Positions 11,722 to 18,892 of a stretch of 41,686 nucleotides of DNA are shown here, piece by piece (positions within the stretch are counted from its first letter, which is position 1; every line of letters begins with the position of its first letter). The stretch covers positions 1 to 41,686 of the forward strand of contig CASEVE010000017.1 in assembly GCA_949291295.1 (NCBI GenBank), given 5' to 3'. This stretch comes from an uncultured Olsenella sp. (lineage in GTDB: Bacteria > Actinomycetota > Coriobacteriia > Coriobacteriales > Atopobiaceae). The notes beneath the pieces are model-generated. The model had not been told where the DNA came from. It was given only the letters and a program-made list of their open reading frames with translations, and searched no databases. Made by a program: the position numbers and the translations under genes.

Positions 11722-13281
11722 CTAGAGGTTTCCCGTAATAGCCTCGCGAATCTGCGTGAGTCGATCGTAGAAGAGCTTGTCGGCCTTTCTCGCCTCATCG
11801 ACAACACTGATGCTGTGCATGATCGTCGCGTGGCTGCGTCCTCCAAAGTGCTTTCCGATGTCCGCGAGCGTGCGGTCGCAGAGTTCCCTCGAGAGCCAGA
11901 TGGCAACGTGGCGGGCCTCCATGATCGACTTGTGCCGCTTGGTCCCCACCAGACTCGAGTGGTCGATGTCGTAGTACTTCTCTACAGCCCTCTGGACGTC
12001 TTCGATGGAGACGGTCTTTCCGGCACTCGGCCAGCACTCCTTTGCTATTGACTCGATCTCGTCGCGCGAGATCTGAGAGCCCCTCTTCTCGGCCGCCGTG
12101 GCCGTGAAGAGGCAGCGCTGGCAGAAGCCCTCGATGACGCGGATGTTTGTTCCCGCTCGCTCGGCCATGTACTGCCTCGCCGATTCGGGGATGGCGCCCG
12201 AGAGTGCCGGGACGTTCTCTCTCAGCGCGTCGTCTCTCATCCGCTCGCAGAAGGTGTCGATGAGGCGGAGCTTGAGCTCGTAGCTCGGAACCTGGATCGG
12301 AGTGGTGAAACCGGAGCCCAGGCGGCTCGTCACGCGCTCGTCGAAGCCGTCCTTGCCCATCCCGAGCTGCGCCGGGGTGCGGTCGGCGGCAAGGACAATC
12401 TGCTTTCCGTTTGAGATGAGCTCGTTGAACGTGTCAAAGAAGAAGCCGACCGTTCCCGCCTTGCCGGCCATCTTCTGGATGTCGTCGATGATGAGGACGT
12501 CGATGTCGGCGTAGTTCTGGCGCAGCACCGACGCCGCAGAGCGCTCGGAGTGGCGCATGGCCTCGGTGTAGTCCGATATGAACGTCGAGGCGTCGCGGTA
12601 GACGCACAGGCGGGAGGGGTCGTTTCTCGCGATGTAGTTTTGTACCGCACGCAGGAGGTGCGTCTTTCCCAGGCCGCTCTTTCCGTAGATGAACAGCGGG
12701 TTGTAGGTGGTGTTCATCCCGTTGGCAACCTGCAGCGCCGCCTGGTAGGCGATGTCGTTCTCGTCTCCTCTAACAAAGCGCTCAAACGTGAGCTTTGAGG
12801 TGGCGGGAGATATGTCCTCGACGAGGGGGTTGCGCTCGCGGCGCCGACGGTTTTCCGCAGCCTGTGCCGCACTGTTGGTGCCCTCGTCCCAGCTGTCCTC
12901 CATGATGGCGCGCGCGGGAGTGACGCTGGGCGTCAGAGGTCGCTGCTCGGTTTCCGCGATCCAGCGGTCTGCCTCGTCTCGCGTCATCACTGACGATGGG
13001 CGCTGGTGCTCGGTGCCGCCCGCCTGCTCAAACTCGATGTCAATTTCCATGGGCTCAAAGGCGGCCTGCGAGACGCACTCCTCGATGAGCGCGCGGTTCT
13101 TGGCAACGGTCTTGACCACAAGGCGCATGGGCGTCTTGAGTTTGAGGGTTCCGCCCTCCATGCCTTCTGGCCTGCAGTTTCTGAGCATGGCAAGAACCGC
13201 CTCGGGCAGCTCTTTTGCGGCGAGAAGATCGAGCGAGTCCTGCCAGAGGGCCTCGGCGTCTGTTTCGAAGGATAGTTCCAT
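11722..13281 (-). CDS. dnaA: Chromosomal replication initiator DnaA
   Basis: The AAA+ initiator that binds origin boxes and opens the duplex, 519 residues. Domain I is at the N-terminus, followed by an Arg/Glu-rich linker. The AAA+ core has Walker A GKSGLGKTHLL, Walker B VLIIDDIQ and the SRLGSGF arginine-finger box. Domain IV is the HTH. The recognition loop reads GGRSHATIMHS (480-490) where most DnaA have GGRDHTT, so the E. coli Asp433 and Thr435 positions are Ser483 and Ala485, while His434 is kept. Arg399 and Arg407 equivalents are kept in TKRHKSIMEARH. The change accompanies non-standard boxes around the gene. The ATG at 13281 is about 44 nt downstream of a promoter-like sequence. Confidence 0.98.
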   Translation of the reverse strand: MELSFETDAEALWQDSLDLLAAKELPEAVLAMLRNCRPEGMEGGTLKLKTPMRLVVKTVAKNRALIEECVSQAAFEPMEIDIEFEQAGGTEHQRPSSVMTRDEADRWIAETEQRPLTPSVTPARAIMEDSWDEGTNSAAQAAENRRRRERNPLVEDISPATSKLTFERFVRGDENDIAYQAALQVANGMNTTYNPLFIYGKSGLGKTHLLRAVQNYIARNDPSRLCVYRDASTFISDYTEAMRHSERSAASVLRQNYADIDVLIIDDIQKMAGKAGTVGFFFDTFNELISNGKQIVLAADRTPAQLGMGKDGFDERVTSRLGSGFTTPIQVPSYELKLRLIDTFCERMRDDALRENVPALSGAIPESARQYMAERAGTNIRVIEGFCQRCLFTATAAEKRGSQISRDEIESIAKECWPSAGKTVSIEDVQRAVEKYYDIDHSSLVGTKRHKSIMEARHVAIWLSRELCDRTLADIGKHFGGRSHATIMHSISVVDEARKADKLFYDRLTQIREAITGNL

Positions 13282-13305
13282 GTGATGGCATCCCGTGATA
13301 GGAAA

Positions 13306-13352
13306 TGTTGAAAAGTGCCATCCAAGTATAGCTATTGTTGATAACCGTTCAC
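13306..13352 (-). promoter_or_regulatory. dnaA promoter candidate with two variant DnaA boxes
   Basis: On the minus strand, GTGAAC (13347-13352) and TATACT (13325-13330) are spaced 16 bp. Box TGTTGATAA (13336-13344 on plus) lies in the spacer, and TGTTGAAAA (13306-13314) lies just downstream of the -10. This layout would allow DnaA to repress its own promoter. The -35 match is weak. Confidence 0.5.
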
Positions 13353-13383
13353 GTGACTCTGCCGAACGGTTTGGTTAGGCAGC

Positions 13384-14397
13384 TCAAATAGACGCAAAGC
13401 TGCGGCCGATGGTGGTGAGCTGGTACTTCTGCCCCACCTTGATGATGATTCCCTGGGCCGAGAGCGAGGCCAGCGCGCGAGACCACGTGGCGCTCGAGGA
13501 CCCGTAGGTACGAACGAGCTCCGTTGGCCCCACGAGCTCATGGTCGGCGAGAAAGGCGAGGACCTGCTGGCCGCGCTCGTCGACCTGTATGGCTGGCTGT
13601 GGCTGGGTCCAAGCAGGCTGAGGTTGGCCCCAAGCAGGCTGCTGCGGCCAGGGGGCACCCTGGTACATGACAGGTTGCGCTGCGCTCGGAGCTTGGTCAT
13701 AGCCCCATGGCTGAGAAGGGCGTGCCTGTGCGGCCTCGACACCAGACACGACACGTGCCTGCTCGCGGGGATGGGTGGAGATGGTGACGACGGTCCCGCC
13801 GGCTATGTTGTCCTCGATCTCGAGGCTTCCGCCCTTGTCGGTCATGTACTGCTGGACGTAGGGAAGCCCGCTTCCAACGCCACGGATGTAGCGCTTCATC
13901 TCCTCTGTTGCCGATGAGGTCCCGTACTCAAGGGCAAGTGACTTCTCCTTGATTCCCGGGCCCTGATCAGAGAAGCGAATGGTGTTTCCCCCATCGAGGA
14001 TGGTGATCGTGGGCGATTGGAAGTACGCGTGGATGAAGTTCTCCACGATCTCACGGATGACCATGAAGGGGATGGACCCTCCCTGCTCGTGAGAGAGCCG
14101 GTTGACGGTCGCGGTGATCTGCTCGAGGTAGTCTCGCACGTCACAGGGCTCTATGACGACGACGCGCGGCGCGGCCGAGGCATCGTCGTAGACGGCTATG
14201 CGGGCCGGGTGCTGGACCTCGCAGGACATCTCCCCCTTGGAGGAATCCTCGTCCGCCTTGGTGCCCTCCTCAACGAAGGGGTAGAAGTCCCGTGTCACCG
14301 TCTCAACCCTTCTTTTCAACAATCGTTCATCCGGTGTAGAAAACATTTCACTGAGAATTCGATATGAACGAAACTTTTCATCAATGGTAAATACCAT
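13384..14397 (-). CDS. GHKL-ATPase / winged-helix fusion protein of unknown function
   Basis: A 337-residue protein that I cannot assign to a named family. Residues about 95-215 form a histidine-kinase-like ATPase: N box REIVENFIHAYF, G1 FSDQGPGIKEKS, G2 GVGSGLPYVQQYM and the closing GGTVVTIS. There is no phospho-acceptor His domain, so it is not a kinase of the usual kind and is closer to SpoIIAB/RsbW-like or MutL-like ATP-binding modules. A Pro/Gln/Trp-rich linker (about 235-275) leads to a C-terminal winged helix (GQQVLAFLADHELVGPTELVRTYG...), suggesting DNA binding. It is directly upstream of dnaA on the same strand, 102 bp away. Two variant DnaA boxes lie inside its 5' coding end and one covers its start. 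A shorter start at 14346 is possible. Confidence 0.8.
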   Translation of the reverse strand: MVFTIDEKFRSYRILSEMFSTPDERLLKRRVETVTRDFYPFVEEGTKADEDSSKGEMSCEVQHPARIAVYDDASAAPRVVVIEPCDVRDYLEQITATVNRLSHEQGGSIPFMVIREIVENFIHAYFQSPTITILDGGNTIRFSDQGPGIKEKSLALEYGTSSATEEMKRYIRGVGSGLPYVQQYMTDKGGSLEIEDNIAGGTVVTISTHPREQARVVSGVEAAQARPSQPWGYDQAPSAAQPVMYQGAPWPQQPAWGQPQPAWTQPQPAIQVDERGQQVLAFLADHELVGPTELVRTYGSSSATWSRALASLSAQGIIIKVGQKYQLTTIGRSFASI

Positions 14398-14405
14398 GTA
14401 GAAAA
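14313..14405. promoter_or_regulatory. Cluster of three variant DnaA boxes
   Basis: TGTTGAAAA (minus strand, 14313-14321) and TGTAGAAAA (plus strand, 14335-14343 and 14397-14405) occur within 93 bp. They cover the start and first codons of the HATPase gene. They match the 9-mers in the dnaA-dnaN gap and dnaA promoter. Possible DnaA-controlled promoter or second half of a bipartite origin. Confidence 0.5.
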
Positions 14406-14578
14406 CTAGCTCTTCTCGGTGAAAAAGGTGGTGAAATCATAGCACGCATACGTCATGTTTCATTCGTATGAAAGAATGGTTCCAGCTGAATGCAATCTTT
14501 CAATTGGATGGTTTTTCCTTCCTTTGACTGAAAAAGTCCTCTGAGCGGGCCTTATACGGAGATTGTTTGATGAATTTG

Positions 14579-14608
14579 TTGACATTTCTCCGATGGGACC
14601 TTTACAAT
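14579..14608 (+). promoter_or_regulatory. Promoter of the rpmH-rnpA-yidD-yidC-jag unit
   Basis: A perfect TTGACA (14579-14584) and TACAAT (14603-14608) are separated by 18 bp. They sit 51 bp before the rpmH start. It is the strongest sigma70-type promoter in the window, as expected for a ribosomal-protein gene. The rest of 14406-14659 shows no gene. Confidence 0.85.
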
Positions 14609-14659
14609 CTCCAAGCTTATTGCTCTAGAAGACGTCATACCCAATCGGGAGGAATAGCT

Positions 14660-14794
14660 ATGAAGCGTACGTATCAGCCCAACAAGCGCAAGCGCGCCAC
14701 CACCCACGGCTTCCGTGCTCGTATGGCCACCAAGGGCGGCCGCGCCGTTCTCGCTCGTCGTCGCGCCAAGGGTCGCAAGCGTCTCACTGTCTAA
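14660..14794 (+). CDS. rpmH: 50S ribosomal protein L34
   Basis: A 44-residue, highly basic protein, [21 protein letters not shown] onward through [21 protein letters not shown], the near-invariant L34 sequence. The ATG at 14660 has GGGAGGA 5 nt upstream. An in-frame extension upstream to 14567 covers the promoter and is not coding. It is first gene of the L34/RNase P operon, 9 bp before rnpA. Confidence 0.98.
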   Translation: MKRTYQPNKRKRATTHGFRARMATKGGRAVLARRRAKGRKRLTV

Positions 14795-14803
14795 CGACGT
14801 CCT

Positions 14804-15124
14804 ATGAAGACCATCAAGTCCAAGAGAGATTTTGAGAGGGTCTTCGCACGGGGGAGACGATACAACGACGCTCTCCTGCGAATCCGAGTTGCACCGCTCG
14901 ACGAAGGCGATCCGGGAAGGGTCGCCTTCGTCGCAGCAAAGCGCCTTGGAAACGCTGTTTTCAGAAACAGGTGCAAGCGCGTTCTCAGGGAGGCCGCCCG
15001 TCGAGCCTCCCTTCCCGCAGACGGCTACGACGTGATTCTCTTCTCGACGCCGCAGACGCACGGGAGCACGCCCGAGCAGGTTGCCCGGGTCCTTGAGAGA
15101 CTTCTGACGCGGGCTGGTGTCTGA
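14804..15124 (+). CDS. rnpA: Ribonuclease P protein component
   Basis: A 106-residue basic protein that binds the RNase P RNA and helps trim tRNA 5' leaders. It shows the [15 protein letters not shown] start, the [24 protein letters not shown] signature carrying the RNR motif, and the YDVILF strand. Length is normal. It overlaps yidD by 8 bp, and that coupling is common in this operon. Confidence 0.97.
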   Translation: MKTIKSKRDFERVFARGRRYNDALLRIRVAPLDEGDPGRVAFVAAKRLGNAVFRNRCKRVLREAARRASLPADGYDVILFSTPQTHGSTPEQVARVLERLLTRAGV

Positions 15125-15356
15125 GGTGGACTCGTCCGCTGGACCCGTCTCGCGTGGCGCCCTTGTGCTGATTCGCTTCTATCAAAGGCGAATTTCACCA
15201 TTGTTCCCCGCCCGCTGCATCTATGTGCCCACGTGCTCTGAGTATGCGATCCAGGCAATCGGGAGATATGGGTTTCTGAGAGGCCTATCTTTGGCGCTGC
15301 GCAGGATTGCCAGATGTCACCCCCTTCATGCTGGCGGCTATGATCCCGTTCCCTAG
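15117..15356 (+). CDS. yidD: Membrane protein insertion efficiency factor YidD
   Basis: A 79-residue amphipathic protein that assists YidC/Sec insertion at the inner face of the membrane. The family core is complete: [26 protein letters not shown], then IGRYGFLRG and the [14 protein letters not shown] end, with the conserved CxxxPTCS cysteines. The GTG start at 15117 overlaps the rnpA stop. It lies between rnpA and yidC, the standard context. Confidence 0.95.
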   Translation: MSEVDSSAGPVSRGALVLIRFYQRRISPLFPARCIYVPTCSEYAIQAIGRYGFLRGLSLALRRIARCHPLHAGGYDPVP

Positions 15357-15379
15357 CGGATACGGGCCACGGAGGAACC

Positions 15380-16138
15380 ATGTGGGAATGGTTTATTGAC
15401 TTTCTGACTGCGGTGCTCACGGGCATCGAAAGCTTTGTTGGAGACTGGGGCCTTGCGGTTATCGTCCTGACGATCATCATCCGCCTCATCCTCACTCCGC
15501 TCATGGCCCACTCGACGCGCTCGACCGCGCGCATGCAGGTCATGCAGCCCAAACTCCAGGAGATCCAGGAGCGCTACGCAGACGACCCCGAGCGTCAGGC
15601 GGAGGAGCTTCGCAAGGCCTACGCCGACATGAAGTTCAACCCCCTCGGAGGATGCCTGCCCATTCTCCTTCAGATGCCAATCTTCTTTGGTCTGTTCTCG
15701 GTTGTGCGCGACGTTCCGGCGGATGCCTGCTTCTACAGCATCCTCCCCTCGATCTCCCAGTCCGTCGCCCAGGTCCTTGAGGCCTCCGGCTGGGTTGCCG
15801 CCGCGCCCTACATCATCTTTGACCTTCTCTTTGGTGTTCTCACCTTCATTCCCATGGTTCTCAACGTCTCCAACCAGAACTCAGCCCAGCGCTCTCAGAC
15901 CATGCTCATGGGTGGCATGATGGCGCTCATGATGATCTGGTTTGGCTGGGGCGTTCCCTCCGCGGTTCTCCTCTACTATGTGACCTCCTCCATCTGGCAG
16001 GTCATTCAGCAGCAGCTCATCACCAAGAAGGTTCAGCAGAAGGCCAAGGAAGAGGCCGAGGCTGAGGCGGAGAATCGCCCCATAGAGGTCGACGTGGTGA
16101 GGCGCGAGAAGAAGCAACGTCCTCATAAGAAGGCATAG
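15380..16138 (+). CDS. yidC: Membrane protein insertase YidC (short form)
   Basis: A 252-residue integral membrane insertase of the Oxa1/Alb3/YidC family that inserts inner-membrane proteins alone or with Sec. It is the short form without the large periplasmic domain. The first helix has the conserved groove Arg (IIIRLILTPLM, Arg35). A coiled cytoplasmic loop follows (MQVMQPKLQEIQERYADDPERQAEELRKAY), then NPLGGCLPILLQMPIFFGLF, and further membrane segments at about 144-166 and 180-210. A Lys/Arg-rich tail may contact ribosomes. There is no lipoprotein Cys at the N-terminus, unlike Firmicutes SpoIIIJ. The ATG at 15380 has GGAGG upstream. Confidence 0.96.
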   Translation: MWEWFIDFLTAVLTGIESFVGDWGLAVIVLTIIIRLILTPLMAHSTRSTARMQVMQPKLQEIQERYADDPERQAEELRKAYADMKFNPLGGCLPILLQMPIFFGLFSVVRDVPADACFYSILPSISQSVAQVLEASGWVAAAPYIIFDLLFGVLTFIPMVLNVSNQNSAQRSQTMLMGGMMALMMIWFGWGVPSAVLLYYVTSSIWQVIQQQLITKKVQQKAKEEAEAEAENRPIEVDVVRREKKQRPHKKA

Positions 16139-16201
16139 AGTACCAACCAACTCCCTATATATGAGTAAACTGATTTAATAATTATTGTCTAGGAGGATGT
16201 C

Positions 16202-16786
16202 ATGGCGGAGGAAAACCTGATAGTCGAAGACACGCCCGAGGAGACCTCCCTTTCTGAGGACGCGCTTGACGACTTCGCCTCCATTCGTGAGCACTATGAG
16301 GCCGGAGAGCCCCTGAGTGACGAGGAGATGGACAAGATCGCAGACCTTGCCGTCGAATACCTCAAGAGCATCCTTTCTCTGTTTGGCGAGAACAACTCCT
16401 CCATCGATGAGTACGATGGCGAGAATGGCGAGCTGATTCTCGATGTCAACGGCGGCGACCTTGCGGTCCTTATTGGTCGTCACGGTCGCACCCTCGATGC
16501 TCTTCAGATGGTGCTCACCTCTCTTCTGAGTAGCAGAATCAAGTTCTACTATCCCGTTGTTGTTGACATTGAGAGCTATAAGAGCCGTCGCCGCAAGAAG
16601 CTCGAGGATATGGCTCGTTCCTCTGCCGCACGCGCAAAGCAGCGCGGAGGAAAGGTTACGCTTTCTCCCATGAATGCCTATGAGCGCCGTATCATTCACC
16701 TCACGCTGAGGGGCGATGAGGGCGTAACCACGCACTCCGAGGGCGTTGAGCCCGATAGGCACGTTGTCATTACCGCTGTAAGGTAA
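16202..16786 (+). CDS. jag: RNA-binding protein Jag/KhpB (KH-R3H)
   Basis: A 194-residue cytosolic RNA-binding protein of the SpoIIIJ-associated Jag/KhpB family, which affects cell division and envelope genes through RNA. A KH domain is visible (GGDLAVLIGRHGRTLDALQMVL) and is followed by a C-terminal R3H domain (LSPMNAYERRIIHLTLRGDEGVTTHSEG). The N-terminal about 60 residues are acidic and do not look like the usual Jag_N domain. The ATG has AGGAGG 6 nt upstream. Last gene of the rpmH operon, ended by a strong terminator. Confidence 0.94.
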   Translation: MAEENLIVEDTPEETSLSEDALDDFASIREHYEAGEPLSDEEMDKIADLAVEYLKSILSLFGENNSSIDEYDGENGELILDVNGGDLAVLIGRHGRTLDALQMVLTSLLSSRIKFYYPVVVDIESYKSRRRKKLEDMARSSAARAKQRGGKVTLSPMNAYERRIIHLTLRGDEGVTTHSEGVEPDRHVVITAVR

Positions 16787-16808
16787 TAAGTGTCACATGA
16801 TGTGCTTG

Positions 16809-16838
16809 GGGGAGGATGTCTTTACATCCTCCCCTTTT
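16809..16838 (+). terminator. Rho-independent terminator after jag
   Basis: GGGGAGGATGT (16809-16819), a CTTT loop, then its exact complement (16824-16834) and TTTT. It ends the rpmH-jag operon. Confidence 0.9.
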
Positions 16839-16892
16839 CTGTGACAATTTCTTTTGATGCGTGGTTTTTTGTCAGTGACAGGAGTTTGTCCT

Positions 16893-17618
16893 ATGAAGAG
16901 AGAGCTTGTTGATCAGCTCCTTAGTGAGCTTGCATCCTTTGGTCTCGAGTGTTCCAAAGACCAGGCAGAGCTCATGGTTGGCCATCTTGTTCTTCTCATC
17001 GAGAAGAACAAGGTCTTGAATCTCACGAGAATTGTTGACCCCTCAGATGCCATTACACTTCACTACGTTGACTCTCTTCTTCCTCTGACTATTCCAAACG
17101 TCAAGAACCATGGGTGTTCTTCGTTCATGGATATTGGTACTGGTGGTGGCTTTCCAGGGATTCCCTTTGGAATCATGACGGGCTCTCAGGGAGTGCTGGT
17201 TGATTCTGTTGGCAAGAAGATAGTGGCTGTGAACGAGTTTCTTTCAGAGCTTGGGCTAAATCATCTGAAAGGAGTCCATGGACGCATCGAGGAGCTTGCG
17301 CGCAGCAACAAATCGTCACAGGACATAGTTCTTACGAGAGCTGTCGCTCAGACGAATGTTCTGATCGAATACGCCACACCGCTTCTTATGAAGAATGGTC
17401 TGCTCGTTGTTGAGAAGGGCAACCCCTCCGACGAAGAGGTTGAGGTGGCCCAAAGGGCAGCGAGATTATGTGGTCTCACACTGGATGGATGTCATAGTTT
17501 TGACCTCCCAAGACAACTCGGTCACAGAGAGATACTTGTATTCACAAAGACTGGCTCGCCCAGAATCAAGCTGCCAAGACGTGTTGGCATGGCAAAGAGT
17601 CAGCCACTCGGTGTCTAG
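16893..17618 (+). CDS. rsmG: 16S rRNA (guanine527-N7)-methyltransferase RsmG/GidB
   Basis: A 241-residue SAM-dependent methyltransferase that makes m7G527 in 16S rRNA. Loss in other bacteria gives low-level streptomycin resistance. The SAM loop is FMDIGTGGGFPGIPFGIM; upstream is the family's NLTRIVDPSDAITLHYVDSL, and RAVAQTNVLIEYATPLL follows. The ATG at 16893 is chosen because AGGAG lies 8 nt upstream. An upstream in-frame ATG at 16854 overlaps the end of the terminator region and lacks a ribosome site. Base use is visibly less GC-rich than in the arg, pur or gyr genes, as is also true of parA and parB. Followed by the first parS hairpin. Confidence 0.95.
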   Translation: MKRELVDQLLSELASFGLECSKDQAELMVGHLVLLIEKNKVLNLTRIVDPSDAITLHYVDSLLPLTIPNVKNHGCSSFMDIGTGGGFPGIPFGIMTGSQGVLVDSVGKKIVAVNEFLSELGLNHLKGVHGRIEELARSNKSSQDIVLTRAVAQTNVLIEYATPLLMKNGLLVVEKGNPSDEEVEVAQRAARLCGLTLDGCHSFDLPRQLGHREILVFTKTGSPRIKLPRRVGMAKSQPLGV

Positions 17619-17633
17619 TTCCTCGTATCCTCA

Positions 17634-17663
17634 GGGCCGGTGTTTCACGTGAAACACCGGCCC
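17634..17663. promoter_or_regulatory. parS site 1 inside a perfect 30-bp palindrome
   Basis: TGTTTCACGTGAAACA (17641-17656) is the exact canonical 16-bp parS sequence bound by ParB. GGGCCGG and CCGGCCC flanks extend it to a 30-bp perfect palindrome just after rsmG, which would also form an RNA hairpin able to end rsmG transcription, although the following CTAGTTT is a poor T-run. Confidence 0.93.
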
Positions 17664-17705
17664 TAGTTTAAGAAGATGCTTGACGTAAGAGAGAGTTCTT
17701 TAGAG

Positions 17706-18815
17706 CTTGAATTCTCACAGCAAGTGCAACGCCTCGCCGTGGAAGACCTCCCACGGCGTGCGCCAGCCCAGGCGCTTGCGAGGCCTGCGGTTGAGCGCAT
17801 CGTACACCTCCTCGACCTCGCCCCCGGTGACGGCGAAGAAGTCCGTGCCCTTCGGGAAGTACTCCCTGATCAACCCGTTGGCGTTCTCCACCGTGCCCTT
17901 CTCCCAGGGGTGGTGAGCCGCGCAGAAGTAGAACTCGGCGCCGGTCTCGCTGGTGACGCGGGGCCAGTCGGCGAACTCCGCGCCCCTGTCGGGCGTCACG
18001 GTCAGCGCGGGCACCCCGGAGAGGGCCGCTATCTCGACGTCCGCCACCGCCGCCTTGGTGTGGGAGGAGGCGCGCCCGCCGGCCAGGTAGCCGGAGCGCC
18101 GGTCGACCAGGGTCACCAGGCACGGGCCGGCGCCGCGCCCGACCACGGTATCGCCCTCCCAGTCGCCGAGCCGCTCGCGGCGGTCGGCCTCGGCGGGCCG
18201 CTCGCGGAGCTCGTGGCTCACGCGGATCTTCCCCCGGCGCTCCTCCTCGCCGCGGCGGTGCCGGCGCTTGCCGCGGTGGCGCAGCCGCCCGCGCATCCCG
18301 CGCCTCGTCCCGCGCATCCTCGGCGTGTCGAGCCTGCGGTCGTTGATCGCCCGGTAGATGGTCGACGCCGAGACGCGCCGCCCGCCCTCCTCGAGCGCGA
18401 CCCTGCCGGCGACCTGCTCGGGCGACCAGTGGTCCTCCAGGATCTTGCGCTGGACGAGGGACCTGAGCCCGGGGTCGTCGAGCAGCCTCGGCCGGCGGCA
18501 GCGTGCCCTCCTCGCCTCGTGGCGGCGCTGCGCGGTGGAGGCGCGGTAGCGCGGCCTGAGCCCGGCGTCCCGGTACGCGTTTCGCCTCAGCTCCCTCGAC
18601 ACCGTCGACTTGTCGCGCCTGATGGCGCGCGCTATGTCCCCGACGCCCGCGCCCTCCCGGCGCAGGCACATGATCTCCTCGCGCTCCTCGATGCTAAGAT
18701 GCCTGTACCGGCCCATGGTCGTCGCCTCCGATGCTGTCTGTCGCAAGCACCATCGTAGCGCGCGCCATGGGCCGTCCCAGCTCACGGGGCGTTGCACTTG
18801 GAGTGAGAATTCAAG
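17706..18815 (-). mobile_element. IS30-family insertion sequence
   Basis: About 1.1 kb with imperfect terminal inverted repeats: 17707-17733 and 18788-18814 share TTGAATTCTCAC then CAAGTGCAACGCC, differing at two middle bases. Outer C/G and a possible 2-bp AG target duplication (17704-17705, 18816-18817) can be read. It holds one intact DDE transposase gene on the minus strand. It is inserted between rsmG/parS1 and parS2/parA. Its coding region is far more GC- and Arg-rich than these neighbours. Confidence 0.92.
17715..18716 (-). CDS. IS30-family transposase
   Basis: A 333-residue DDE transposase that looks full-length. The N-terminal HTH (YRHLSIEEREEIMCLRREG...VGDIARAIRRDKSTVSRELRRN) binds the ends. 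The catalytic rve-type core has Asp in LGDWEGDTVVG, Asp in LTVTPDRGAEFADW and Glu in WEKGTVENANGLIREYFPKGTDF, the IS30 signature. The ATG at 18716 gives the typical MGRYRHLS start; the frame extends to 18848 but would run through the inverted repeat and parS2. No frameshift or missing catalytic residue is seen, so it may be active. Confidence 0.95.
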   Translation of the reverse strand: MGRYRHLSIEEREEIMCLRREGAGVGDIARAIRRDKSTVSRELRRNAYRDAGLRPRYRASTAQRRHEARRARCRRPRLLDDPGLRSLVQRKILEDHWSPEQVAGRVALEEGGRRVSASTIYRAINDRRLDTPRMRGTRRGMRGRLRHRGKRRHRRGEEERRGKIRVSHELRERPAEADRRERLGDWEGDTVVGRGAGPCLVTLVDRRSGYLAGGRASSHTKAAVADVEIAALSGVPALTVTPDRGAEFADWPRVTSETGAEFYFCAAHHPWEKGTVENANGLIREYFPKGTDFFAVTGGEVEEVYDALNRRPRKRLGWRTPWEVFHGEALHLL

Positions 18816-18831
18816 AGAAGGAAAATGAGAG

Positions 18832-18847
18832 GGTTTCACGTGAAACA
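18832..18847. promoter_or_regulatory. parS site 2, upstream of parA
   Basis: GGTTTCACGTGAAACA differs from the canonical parS only at the first base. It lies 46 bp before the parA start and 17 bp from the IS30 end. It falls where the parA promoter should be, with a TATGAT at 18855-18860, so ParB binding could regulate parAB. Confidence 0.88.
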
Positions 18848-18892
18848 TTCACGTATGATTCTGTAGCAAGTCATACGATAAACGGAGGATAC

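Noticed and set aside
13344..13370. Hairpin ACCGTTC...GAACGGT between the HATPase gene and dnaA as a terminator
   Set aside because: A seven-bp stem with a long loop and no T-run. It overlaps the dnaA promoter candidate, so a terminator call is not supported.
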